DNA of 64,000 nucleotides from Planctomycetota bacterium (GTDB taxonomy: Bacteria > Planctomycetota > B15-G4), in assembly GCA_029259745.1 (NCBI GenBank), contig JAJDEO010000002.1, positions 117,787-181,786 of the forward strand, read 5' to 3'. Position numbers and translations under genes: made by a program. Below are positions 48,327-56,869 of the stretch, piece by piece. The notes under the pieces were generated by a model. That model was not told the origin of the DNA. It did not search any database and saw only the letters and a program-made list of their open reading frames with translations. The first letter of the stretch is position 1. Each line of letters starts with the position of its first letter.

Positions 48327-49265
48327 ATGAGGAATCGTCGTGGCCTGCGGGCCCTGCTGGTCAGTTTCATGATCGTGTGTGGTGCATGCACCGATGCGCG
48401 CGGTGCCCCGACGCCCGATCGTGTCACCCAGAAATGGGTCGAACAGCTGCTCGACGAAGTGCTCGTCGCGCTCGAGAAGGGGGCCCAGATCGCGCTCCCT
48501 GAGCCCGTCGAGATCGTCGTTCTGACGGCGTCGGAGGCCAAGGAACGGCGCGCGGCATTCGCCGATGGGGTGGAGGATCACCGCGGGCTGACGGCCGCCG
48601 TCGACATCTTCGCGGACCTCATGTTTTCCGACCGGATGTTGGGGCGCTATCTCCCCGACGAGAAGGTCATCTACGTCATCAGCAACGTCGTCGACCGCTA
48701 CGCCCGCAACGGACTCGACGAAGTCGAGGACCTGTTGTTCGCCGTCATGGCCCACGAGGTCGTCCACGCCTACGACGACCAGGTCTACAAGGCCGTGCCG
48801 GGCCCGGCTGACCTCCTCGAGATGCTTGATTCCGGCACGCAGCTCCCCGAGCTGCAGACGCTGATGAGTCTCATCGAGGGGCGCGCGACGTATGCCGCCG
48901 AGTTGGCCTCGAAGGCTGCTGGGCGCGAGCCGATGGACGCACCGACGATGGAAGACGTCGACCGCATGTCGATCATGCGCGGGGGCGACGCCGTCGAAGA
49001 TGCCGCCGCGGGGGCCGTGAACATCATCGCGCGGACGAAGATGGTCCAGTACGTCCAGGGGCGCGCCTTCGCCTCGGATGCCTACCGCTTCGGGGGCGAG
49101 AAGTTCTTCACGCATGTCTTCGCGTCGCTGCCCGTCACGACGCGCGAGTTGGAGACCTTCGAGCTGTTCCGTCAGCGCTGGGCCGAGGACATGCTTGCCG
49201 CGATGGAGGCCGCCGAGCTCGCCGAGGAGCAGGCCGCTGCCGAAGCGGAGGCGTCGCAGCCGTGA
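48327..49265 (+). CDS. Exported HExxH metallopeptidase-like protein
   Basis: The 312-residue product has an N-terminal export signal ('ALLVSFMIVCGACTDARG'; a Cys near residue 21 might be lipidated, but the lipobox is poor). The centre carries HEVVH in 'VMAHEVVHAYDDQ', a zinc-binding HExxH helix, and 'LIEGRATYAAEL' about 50 residues later, whose Glu is placed like the third ligand of gluzincin peptidases. I do not recognise a named family. The C terminus is Ala/Glu-rich. ATG 48327 is used because the in-frame start at 48237 lacks signal-peptide sense. A separate membrane protein gene follows 61 bases later. Confidence 0.75.
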   Translation: MRNRRGLRALLVSFMIVCGACTDARGAPTPDRVTQKWVEQLLDEVLVALEKGAQIALPEPVEIVVLTASEAKERRAAFADGVEDHRGLTAAVDIFADLMFSDRMLGRYLPDEKVIYVISNVVDRYARNGLDEVEDLLFAVMAHEVVHAYDDQVYKAVPGPADLLEMLDSGTQLPELQTLMSLIEGRATYAAELASKAAGREPMDAPTMEDVDRMSIMRGGDAVEDAAAGAVNIIARTKMVQYVQGRAFASDAYRFGGEKFFTHVFASLPVTTRELETFELFRQRWAEDMLAAMEAAELAEEQAAAEAEASQP

Positions 49266-49326
49266 GAAGGGTCGTCACATCGACGAGGTTCGGCCGTCAT
49301 GCCTGGTGTGAAGCCAGCGCGCTGTG

Positions 49327-49914
49327 ATGTCCGACTACATCAACCTTCTCACCGTAGGACTGTCGCTGAGCATCGTGGGGGTGGTGTTTCTCGCCAACTC
49401 GATGACGATTCGACGGCCGCGCAAACTGCTGCACGAGATCTTCGGCATCGAGCGCCCGCAGCGGCTCGGGTCGGTCGTCGACCAACTCCACGCGAAGGCC
49501 CAGATCTTCTGCGGCTTCATGATGTTGCTGATCGGGTTCTCGTTGCAGATCTCGGCGGCCATCACGGGCACCGGGCTCGTCGATACCGAGGGCATCCCGG
49601 CGGGACAGCTCGCCTGGGATCGAGCTCAGGCGCTCTCGTTGCTGGCGGGCGGGATCGTCGTTCTGACGGTCATCCTGAAGCTGTTGCAGAACGCGTGGGC
49701 CAACGCGGAGTTCCGGCGCATGGTCGGCGATGTCTTGCAGGAGCATCCCGAATGGGCCGTCGACACCCACCCGGCCCTGGTGCGCGAACTGGGAACGCTG
49801 CTCGGCATCGAACTCGACGTCGATGAGTCGATCGGAGATTACGTGGCACGGGTCCGGACGGCCCTCCAGCTCGACGACGAGGCGATCCGCCCCGAGCGCT
49901 TCGGCGGGCGCTGA
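49327..49914 (+). CDS. Hypothetical membrane protein with cytoplasmic C-terminal domain
   Basis: The 195-residue product has three hydrophobic segments ('LTVGLSLSIVGVVFLANSM', 'IFCGFMMLLIGFSLQISAAI', 'ALSLLAGGIVVLTVILKLL') and a charged C-terminal third that may be cytoplasmic. No family is recognised. ATG 49327 follows a GTG at 49324 that would add one residue. It lies between the peptidase-like gene and the ComF-like gene on the same strand. Confidence 0.7.
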   Translation: MSDYINLLTVGLSLSIVGVVFLANSMTIRRPRKLLHEIFGIERPQRLGSVVDQLHAKAQIFCGFMMLLIGFSLQISAAITGTGLVDTEGIPAGQLAWDRAQALSLLAGGIVVLTVILKLLQNAWANAEFRRMVGDVLQEHPEWAVDTHPALVRELGTLLGIELDVDESIGDYVARVRTALQLDDEAIRPERFGGR

Positions 49915-50644
49915 GCACGGGCCGTTTTCGAGCGTCGCGGAGCTTTTCGGCGCCCTGATCGATGCCTGTGTTCCCGATCGCTGTGCGGTCTGCTCGTCGG
50001 CGGCGGACGAGCCATCCTGCCCCGGGCTCTGCTCGACGTGCGTCCGGGCCGGGCTTCGTGCGCCGCGCGGACCCACGTGTCGACGCTGCGGAGAGCCCTG
50101 GTCGGGAGCGGCAGGATGTGGACGCTGTCGACGCTTCGGACGACGTTTCGCCTTCGATGCTGCGGCGGCCTTGTGGCGCTACGGCGGGCCGACACGGACG
50201 TTGATCCACGCGGCAAAGTACCGCGGCGACGACGCCGTGTGGCCGCGGCTGGGGCGAACGATGGCACGCTGTCCGCGGATTGCCGGGCTGGCCGCTCGGG
50301 CAGGGACGCACGTGGTTCCCGTGCCGCCGACGCCCACGCGTCTGTGGCGTCGCCGACCCGCGCATGGGGCCGAGCTGGCGTCCGCGTTGGCGCGCGAGCT
50401 CCGCCTGCCGCTTGCCGGCCGGAGCTTGTGGTTCGCCCCCGGTCAGCGCGTGACGCGGCAATCGCGAACCGAGCCGCGCGCCCGTCGTGCGGCGCGGCGC
50501 ACGGCGTTTCGCGCCGCCGACGTCCCGCGCGTCGTGCTGCTCGTCGATGACGTCATGAGCACGGGCGCGACCGTCGATGGTTGCGCCCGAGCGTTACGCG
50601 CCGCGGGCTGCGACCGCGTCTACGTGGCCGTCCTCGCGACATGA
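49823..50644 (+). CDS. ComF-family phosphoribosyltransferase-like protein
   Basis: The product has the ComF plan: an N-terminal zinc ribbon ('DRCAVCSSA', 'CSTC', 'CRRCGEP', 'CGRC') and a C-terminal phosphoribosyltransferase domain with the PRPP loop 'VVLLVDDVMSTGATVDG'. In competent bacteria ComF helps import DNA; elsewhere its role is unclear. Conserved sequence begins near 'ELFGALIDACVPDRCAVC' (about 49943). The only canonical in-frame start before it is ATG 49823, which overlaps the previous gene by 92 bases with unrelated sequence; a CTG at 49955 with GGAG at 49939-49942 is an alternative. Confidence 0.78.
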   Translation: MSRSEITWHGSGRPSSSTTRRSAPSASAGAEHGPFSSVAELFGALIDACVPDRCAVCSSAADEPSCPGLCSTCVRAGLRAPRGPTCRRCGEPWSGAAGCGRCRRFGRRFAFDAAAALWRYGGPTRTLIHAAKYRGDDAVWPRLGRTMARCPRIAGLAARAGTHVVPVPPTPTRLWRRRPAHGAELASALARELRLPLAGRSLWFAPGQRVTRQSRTEPRARRAARRTAFRAADVPRVVLLVDDVMSTGATVDGCARALRAAGCDRVYVAVLAT

Positions 50645-50833
50645 CCCGGCGCCATGACGTCCCGTTGGCCCGGGTTCTTCATGCAGCGGCGTAGCGAGCG
50701 GCTGGCTGCGTCTGCAGGGCTTCGACAGGTCGGCGGAGGACCGCTTCGTTGAGCGCAAGAGGCCGTATTATTCAACGCACCCCTGCAGCCGCAACCGCAG
50801 TCGCTTCCCCATGATGGTGCGGGTCAGTCGGCG

Positions 50834-51511
50834 TCAGGTGCTCTCGCGCACTTCCTTGCGAAGATCGCCCATGTCGGTGACGAAGCGCTCAATCGCGGCG
50901 CGATCGTCGTCGCTCACCTGCGTGTAGCGCAGGCTCAGAGCCTCGTCGGAGGCCTCCTCGATGCGCGCGCTGAGTTCGAAGAACTCCTTGCGGTAGAGCG
51001 GGAGGCGGAACTTGAGGCGCACCTCACGGCCCTTGACCAGACGGTCGTCGGGCTTCGTGATGCGGCACTCGAGCACCTCGGTGTCCAGGCGCGTGAGGCG
51101 CGCGACGCACGGACGGGTGTCCTTGGGCACGTGGATCATCACCGTGCTCTCTTCCGCCTGGTCGAGCTCGACGGCGCTGGTCTCGTCGAGCGCGGCGATC
51201 GCCTTCTCGTCGTCGTCGTGGATCGCAAACAGACGGTCGAGCCCGAGCGACTCCATGGCCTCGCGCACAGCCGGCGAGGGTTCACTGACGACCAGGTCGC
51301 CCCCGGCGCCACGGCTCGACTTGCGAGCCTTGATCATCGCGCCCAAGGCCGTGCTGTTGACGAACTTGACCAACCGCATGTTCAGGACGATGCGGTGCGT
51401 GCCGTCGGCGTGGACCTTGTCGATCTCTTTGGCAAACGCGTTCGTCACGAACGAGTCGAACTCGCCCTTGAGGGTGAGGACGGCGAGGCCGCCGAGGTTC
51501 TCCTTCAGCAT
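50834..51511 (-). CDS. STAS-domain protein with C-terminal PilZ-like domain
   Basis: The 225-residue product begins with a STAS (anti-sigma factor antagonist) domain, residues 1-105: 'MLKENLGGLAVLTLKGEFDS' and 'LVKFVNSTALGAMIKARK', where the classical D-S-S-G phosphorylation motif reads N-S-T-A, keeping the Ser. Residues 125-215 ('VARLTRLDTEVLECRI', 'VRLKFRLPLYRKEFFELSAR') look like a PilZ-type beta barrel. It is divergent from a PP2C phosphatase gene, the usual partner that dephosphorylates such proteins. A longer version from ATG 51577 adds 22 residues. Sensing of cyclic di-GMP is possible if the PilZ part is functional; the RxxxR motif is not evident. Confidence 0.78.
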   Translation of the reverse strand: MLKENLGGLAVLTLKGEFDSFVTNAFAKEIDKVHADGTHRIVLNMRLVKFVNSTALGAMIKARKSSRGAGGDLVVSEPSPAVREAMESLGLDRLFAIHDDDEKAIAALDETSAVELDQAEESTVMIHVPKDTRPCVARLTRLDTEVLECRITKPDDRLVKGREVRLKFRLPLYRKEFFELSARIEEASDEALSLRYTQVSDDDRAAIERFVTDMGDLRKEVREST

Positions 51512-51665
51512 CTTCACGCGCGTGACACTCCGCAGATCTTCGATCGGGGTGGCATCCGGAGATGCCCGAGGGGCCATTCTGAGCGTGGGCTCTGGGCGGG
51601 TCAAGCGCGCACGTTCAGGAGGATCCACGATGGGGGTGCCGGATCCATGCTGGTAGACTGTCCGG

Positions 51666-53069
51666 ATGTTGTCCTGGTTCAAACGACGCGACGATCCCAA
51701 GCCGCCTGAGACGGCGTCCCCGCCACCCGAGATGCCCGCGCCTGACGTGGCACCGGGCCTGCCGCCCGATCTCGATACCGGCTCGACGCTGTACCTCAGC
51801 TCCGATATCCAGCGCGACAACGACCGCATTCGGGCTGTCGTCGACAGTTTGCGCGAGGTCAGTTCCGCGCCCGACATCCACGCACTGCTCGTGCGCATGG
51901 TCGACCGGGCCGTCACGTCCGTGAAAGCGGAACGCGGGTTGCTCTTCCTCTCGGGCGCCGACGAGGACGGCAAACCGATCCTGCGCGTGGCCCGTTCACG
52001 CACCGGTGAGGATCTCCCGCGCCAGGCGGCCTGGTCGACGAAGGTTGTCGAGGACGTCCTGTCCGAGCGCCAGGCGGTCTGCCTCAAGCTCGACGACAAT
52101 GGCGGCAAGGACTTCGATCCCTCGCAGTCGATGCTCGACCTCAGCATCCGGGCCGTGATGTGCGTGCCGCTGCACGCCGCCGACACGCTGCTCGGTGCGA
52201 TCTACGTCGACATGCGCGCCACGTCGCGCGAGTTCAGTCGAGCCGACCTGCGCTTCTTCGAAGCCTTCGCCGACATGCTCGCCATCGCGTGGCACAACCG
52301 GAATGCAGAGCAAGAGCGCATCTTCGCCGAGCGCGCGCGGCGCGAGCTGGAACTCGCCCGTTCGATCCAATCCGACCTCGTCCCCGAGCGGCCGCTGTCG
52401 GTTTCCGGATACTCGCTCTGCGGGCGCATGCGTCCGGCCGACGAGATGTCGGGCGACTACTTCGACTTCTTCATGACGAAGGACGGGAAGCTGGCGATGG
52501 CGATCGGCGATGTCACCGGACACGGCGTCGGGTCGGCGCTCGTCATGACGACGGCGCGCGCCTCGATCCGTGCGTTCAGTGAAGCGGAGTCGACGCCGTC
52601 CCGCGTGCTGTCGCGCGCCAACGCCCACCTCGCCGAGAGCATCAACGACATGCTCTTCATGTCGATGTTCCTCGGCATCCTCGACCCGGCCACGGGCGAG
52701 CTGACGTACTGCAACGCCGGTCACCCCGGGCCGATGCACCTGCGTTGCTCGTCGGGCAAGATCGACCACTTCAAGGTCACGGGCGTTGCGCTCGGCGTCG
52801 ACGACGACAGCGAATACGAGGACTGCGGCCCGTTCACGTTCGAGCCCGGTGATGCGCTCGTGATGTTCACCGACGGTCTCAACGAGATCCGCAAGGGCGA
52901 CGAGCAGTACGGGCTCGAGCGCATCGCCGAGTCGGTGATTTGTCGCAAGGACGGCACGGCCGAGGATCTGCTCGAGGGTGTCTTCGACGACGCCGTGAAG
53001 TGGAACGGCGAGCACGCGGCGGCCGCCGACGACGTCACGATCGCCGTTCTTCGAGCCGATGGGAAGTAG
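51666..53069 (+). CDS. GAF-domain PP2C (SpoIIE/RsbU-type) serine phosphatase
   Basis: The 467-residue cytoplasmic protein has a GAF domain (residues about 60-210; 'ALLVRMVDRAVTSVKAERGL') and a C-terminal PP2C-like phosphatase (about 235-465). All metal-binding acids are present: 'SGDYFDFF', 'AIGDVTGHGVGSALVM', 'VMFTDGLNEI' and 'ADDVTIAVL'. Such enzymes dephosphorylate anti-anti-sigma (STAS) proteins in partner-switching systems; the divergent neighbour is a STAS protein, so they probably act together. No anti-sigma kinase gene is nearby. ATG 51666 sits 12 bases from TGCTGG with no strong SD. Confidence 0.92.
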   Translation: MLSWFKRRDDPKPPETASPPPEMPAPDVAPGLPPDLDTGSTLYLSSDIQRDNDRIRAVVDSLREVSSAPDIHALLVRMVDRAVTSVKAERGLLFLSGADEDGKPILRVARSRTGEDLPRQAAWSTKVVEDVLSERQAVCLKLDDNGGKDFDPSQSMLDLSIRAVMCVPLHAADTLLGAIYVDMRATSREFSRADLRFFEAFADMLAIAWHNRNAEQERIFAERARRELELARSIQSDLVPERPLSVSGYSLCGRMRPADEMSGDYFDFFMTKDGKLAMAIGDVTGHGVGSALVMTTARASIRAFSEAESTPSRVLSRANAHLAESINDMLFMSMFLGILDPATGELTYCNAGHPGPMHLRCSSGKIDHFKVTGVALGVDDDSEYEDCGPFTFEPGDALVMFTDGLNEIRKGDEQYGLERIAESVICRKDGTAEDLLEGVFDDAVKWNGEHAAAADDVTIAVLRADGK

Positions 53070-53145
53070 CTGCGCCTGCGGGATCAGCCCCTTGCTTGCC
53101 AGGCCCGACTGCAACCTCGCGACGATCGTCCGTGGATAATCCGGG

Positions 53146-53312
53146 CTAGCAGCCCGTTGAAAAACTCATCCCGCACGCCGCACGCACCCGAGCGCGCCTG
53201 TGCGAGCGCGGGAGCCTCGACGAATCCACCGATTCGCCTGCGTTCCCACACGGGCACAGGCACACTCGGTCACGCACGTCGCACTCGGAGCAGTTCTTCA
53301 ACGGGATGTTAG
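53146..53312. mobile_element. MITE-like element with 21-base imperfect terminal inverted repeats
   Basis: The left end (53146-53166, beginning CTAGCAGCCCGTTGAAAAAC) and the reverse complement of the right end (53292-53312, CTAACATCCCGTTGAAGAAC) match at 18 of 21 bases. The 167-base interior has no ORF. It fills the gap between a phosphatase gene and polA, whose stop codon begins at 53314. Similar TIR sequences occur at the ends of transposons in other bacteria (from memory). No target duplication is clear. It is probably non-autonomous. Confidence 0.6.
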
Positions 53313-53313
53313 G

Positions 53314-56142
53314 TCAGTGGGCCTCGAGCCAGGTCGCTCCCGTGCCGATGTCGACCACGAGCGGGACGTCGAGTTCCAGAGCGCTCTCCATCGTCGTCTT
53401 CACGAGCGCCGAGGTGGCCTCGATCTCCGCGTCGGGAACCTCGAAGACGAGTTCGTCGTGCACCTGGAGCAGCATGCGAACGTTCGGTGCCTCGCTCTCG
53501 AGAGCGCGATGCATCTTCACCATCGCGATCTTCATGAGGTCGGCCGCCGTGCCCTGGATCGGCGTGTTCACGGCGACGTTCATCGCCGCGGCACGCAGGC
53601 GGTTGTCGCCCGAGTCGATGTTCTCGACCTTGCGCCGCCGGCCCGTGAGCGTCGTGACGGCGCCGTCGATTTCGGCCTGGGTGCGCGTGCGGTCGAGCCA
53701 GTCTTTGACGCCGGGGAACGTCACGAAGTACTGGTCGATGAACTCCGAGGCCTCCTTCGTCTTCATCCCGGTCTCGCGGGCGAGGCGTTGCGCGCCCATG
53801 CCATAGATGATCCCGAAGTTGATCGCTTTGGCGCGTGAGCGGATCTCGACGCCGACGTCTTCGTCGCCGACACCGAAGATCAGCGACGCCGTGCGCTGGT
53901 GGATGTCGGTCCCCTCGCGGAAGGCCTCGATCAGAGCCTCGTCACCCGACAGGTGCGCGAGGATGCGCAGCTCGACCTGGCTGTAGTCGGCGGCCAGCAG
54001 CGTGTAGCCCGACTCGGCGATGAACATCTCGCGGATGCGCCGGCCCTCGCGCGTGCGGATCGGGATGTTCTGCAGGTTCGGATCGGACGACGAGAGTCGG
54101 CCCGTCGAGGCGCCGGCCTGATTGTACGACGTGTGGATGCGGCCCGTGACGGGATGGACCTGCAGCGGCAGCGCGTCGACGTAGGTGCCCTTGAGCTTGG
54201 AGAGCAGGCGGTAGTCGAGAATCTTCGCCGGGAGTGGATGCTCGCTGAGCAGCTCGAGCACGCTCGCGTCCGTGGAGAAGCCACTCTTCGTCTTCTTGAT
54301 GCGCTTGATGCCGAGCTGCTCGTGGATCGCGAGCTTGTCGAAGAGCACGACCTGGAGCTGCTTCGGACTGGCGATGTTGAACTCCTCGCCGTCGTTGAGT
54401 TCGTAGATCTCCGCTGTGAGTGTCTCGAGCCGTTGCTGCATCTCGTCGGACAGGGCGCGCAGTGCCTCGACGTCGACCTTGATGCCGTGTCGCTCCATGC
54501 GCTCGATCACGCGCACCACGGGCATCTCGATGTCACGGAACACAGGCTCGACGTCGGACGCCGCGAGTTCGTCGGCGAAGAGACGCTGGAGGCGCCCGGT
54601 CATGTCGACGTCCTCGCAGGCGTACTCGCCGCACTTCTCGACCGGCACGTCCCACATGCTGATCTGCTTGCGTCCCTTGCCGATGAGGTCCGACGTCGGG
54701 ATCTTCGTGACGCCGAGGTGCTTGAGCGAGAGGAAATCGAGGCCGTGTTGCGACTGGTGCGCCGAGAGGCAGAACGACGCGACCATCGTGTCGAAGGTGA
54801 CGTTGACAGGGTGGACGCCGTAGCGGCTGAGCACGAGCAAGTCGTACTTGATGTTCTGGCCGACGAGTTCGATGTCCGGTGACGTCAGGACTGGTCCGAC
54901 ATCGGCGAGGAAGCGCGCGAGGTCGCTGCCAGGCGGGGGGACGAGCGGGTCGTCGTCGACGCCTGTGCCGGTTGTCGTGCCGCCCGCAGACGGCGTGGGC
55001 GACTCGTCGAAGAGTCCGGCGGTCGCGTCGTCGGCCGGCCGCGCATCAGTGCTCATGCGTTCGCGCGCTGTCAGCCCGCGGTCGCCCGGACCGAAGATCG
55101 GTTCGACAAGATTCGCGGGGAGATACCAGCCTTCGGCTTCCTCGAACGAGAATGCCAGGCCGACGATCTCGGCTTCGAGCGCCGTCAGCGACGTGGTCTC
55201 GAGGTCGAAGACGATCGTCTTGTTCGCGCGCAGCTTCGTGAGGAACGTGTCGTACTCCTCGCGCGTCGAGACGACATGGTAGGCACGCTCGACGTCGGTC
55301 GTCTCGGATGCGCCGAGCCGGTCGACGAGTGACGGGAAGTCGAGTTCGACGAAGAGCTCGCGCGCTTCGCTGTCATTCGGCCCAGAGTACGCGAGCTCGT
55401 CGAGCTTCAGTGTGTGGGGGGCGTCGAGTCGGATCGTGACGAGGTCGCGCGAGAGATAGGCGAGGTCCTTGCCCTCGATGAGCCGCTTCTGGAGGCCGGG
55501 CGGCTTGACGTCGTCGATGTGCGCATAGATGTCGTCGAGCCCTTCGTAGTCGCCGATGAGCGTCTTGGCCGTCTTCTCGCCGACGCGCGGCACGCCGGGG
55601 ACGTTGTCCGAGCTGTCGCCCATCAGAGCGAGCACGTCGATGACCTGGTCGGGGCGGCAGTTGAACTTCTCGCGCACCGCGTCGAAGCCCTGGAGCTCCG
55701 GTTCGGCGCCGGGCCGCGTCGGGTTGTACATCGAGATCGTCTCGCTGATGACCTGCATGAAGTCCTTGTCACCTGTGACGATGAAGACCTCGTGCCCCTG
55801 CGCGGCGGCATCGACGGCGAGCGTTCCGATGACGTCATCGGCTTCCCAGCCGTCGAGCCCATAGACCTCGAAGCCGAGGGCGCGCGCGATCCGCTCGAAG
55901 GTCGGGAGCTGCTTGATGAGCTCCTCGGGCGTCTTCTGGCGCGTGGCCTTGTACTCGGCATACGTGTCGTGGCGGAAGGTCGGCTTCGGCGTGTCCATCG
56001 CGACGAGCGCGAAGTCCGGCTTCTCCTTCTCCATGAGGGCGAGGAGGGAGTTGCAGTACGCGTACACCGGGCCGGGGCCGCGGGCATAGAACGACCGGTA
56101 CGCGAGTGCCGAGCCGTCGATCAGGAAGGTTCGAGGAGCCAT
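53314..56142 (-). CDS. polA: DNA polymerase I
   Basis: PolA fills repair gaps and removes Okazaki primers. The 942-residue product has a 5'-3' exonuclease domain (residues 1-290; 'FLIDGSALAYRSFYARG', 'FIVTGDKDFMQ'), a 3'-5' exonuclease domain with DEDD residues ('IVFDLETTSL', 'QNIKYDLLVLSRYG', 'YACEDVDMTGRL'), so proofreading is likely kept, and the polymerase domain ('LLAADYSQVELRILAHLSGD', 'RAKAINFGIIYGMGAQRLA', 'LQVHDELVFEV'). A Pro/Thr/Ser-rich insert of about 60 residues lies between the last two. ATG 56142 or 56151 fits 'APRTFLIDG'; upstream open frame is not family-like. The 3' end abuts the MITE. Confidence 0.95.
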   Translation of the reverse strand: MAPRTFLIDGSALAYRSFYARGPGPVYAYCNSLLALMEKEKPDFALVAMDTPKPTFRHDTYAEYKATRQKTPEELIKQLPTFERIARALGFEVYGLDGWEADDVIGTLAVDAAAQGHEVFIVTGDKDFMQVISETISMYNPTRPGAEPELQGFDAVREKFNCRPDQVIDVLALMGDSSDNVPGVPRVGEKTAKTLIGDYEGLDDIYAHIDDVKPPGLQKRLIEGKDLAYLSRDLVTIRLDAPHTLKLDELAYSGPNDSEARELFVELDFPSLVDRLGASETTDVERAYHVVSTREEYDTFLTKLRANKTIVFDLETTSLTALEAEIVGLAFSFEEAEGWYLPANLVEPIFGPGDRGLTARERMSTDARPADDATAGLFDESPTPSAGGTTTGTGVDDDPLVPPPGSDLARFLADVGPVLTSPDIELVGQNIKYDLLVLSRYGVHPVNVTFDTMVASFCLSAHQSQHGLDFLSLKHLGVTKIPTSDLIGKGRKQISMWDVPVEKCGEYACEDVDMTGRLQRLFADELAASDVEPVFRDIEMPVVRVIERMERHGIKVDVEALRALSDEMQQRLETLTAEIYELNDGEEFNIASPKQLQVVLFDKLAIHEQLGIKRIKKTKSGFSTDASVLELLSEHPLPAKILDYRLLSKLKGTYVDALPLQVHPVTGRIHTSYNQAGASTGRLSSSDPNLQNIPIRTREGRRIREMFIAESGYTLLAADYSQVELRILAHLSGDEALIEAFREGTDIHQRTASLIFGVGDEDVGVEIRSRAKAINFGIIYGMGAQRLARETGMKTKEASEFIDQYFVTFPGVKDWLDRTRTQAEIDGAVTTLTGRRRKVENIDSGDNRLRAAAMNVAVNTPIQGTAADLMKIAMVKMHRALESEAPNVRMLLQVHDELVFEVPDAEIEATSALVKTTMESALELDVPLVVDIGTGATWLEAH

Positions 56143-56275
56143 GGCCGTCATCGTAGGGACGCAGCGCGGCAGCGAAAGGACGACGTGCCGGCTGCGCTCG
56201 GGGTGGACTTCCGGCGACGGGAGCCTGACGATGGCTGGGCGCGCCGAGGGCGCGGACCGTGGATGTGGAGGCCTG

Positions 56276-56869
56276 ATGCGATACGACGCGCGAAGTGCGA
56301 TCTTGGGGATGGTGTTGGCTCTCGTGGCCACACTGGCGGGATGTGCGGAGGATCGAACGGCGCTCGACGCCGAGCTGGCCGCGGGGCGGGCGGCTTTCGA
56401 GGCCGGGGACGCCTCCGAGGCCACGCGGATCGCCCGTGAGGTGCTCGCAAGTCACCCCGACGACGCGGCCGTGCAGCAGCTCGCCGCCGTGGCGGCCTGG
56501 ATGCGTGGCGCGCTCGGCGAGGCCCTGCAGCATGCGACGAGGGGCATCGAGCTCGCCGACGCCGACGACGACGATCTCCGCAGCTCGCTGCATTTCGTCG
56601 CCGGGAGCGCGGCGGCTCAGCGCTACACCGACCTCAAGGACCCGCGCGACTGGGGTCTCGCGAACAACCACCTCGAGGACGCCACGGTGTCCGGTCGCCA
56701 GCAGGTCGACGCGGCGATCCGCCTCGTACAGATGCACTCTTCGAAGGACCCGCGCGCCGATCGCAAGCGCTTGCTGCGCTTCGCTCGGCTGATCCTGTCC
56801 GTCGAGCCGAACGGCAAAGAGGCTGACATCGTGCGGACGCTCGCCGAACGCATGGGGCTGTCACTCTGA
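56276..56869 (+). CDS. TPR-type lipoprotein
   Basis: The 197-residue product starts with a lipoprotein signal (LAGC, Cys near residue 23) and continues as TPR-like helices ('AAGRAAFEAGDASEATRIAR', 'VLASHPDDAAVQQLAAVAAW'). No enzymatic part is seen. ATG 56276 has GGAGG just ahead (56267-56271). The stop TGA at 56867-56869 overlaps a CTG codon that seems to start the next gene. It faces away from polA. Confidence 0.8.
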   Translation: MRYDARSAILGMVLALVATLAGCAEDRTALDAELAAGRAAFEAGDASEATRIAREVLASHPDDAAVQQLAAVAAWMRGALGEALQHATRGIELADADDDDLRSSLHFVAGSAAAQRYTDLKDPRDWGLANNHLEDATVSGRQQVDAAIRLVQMHSSKDPRADRKRLLRFARLILSVEPNGKEADIVRTLAERMGLSL

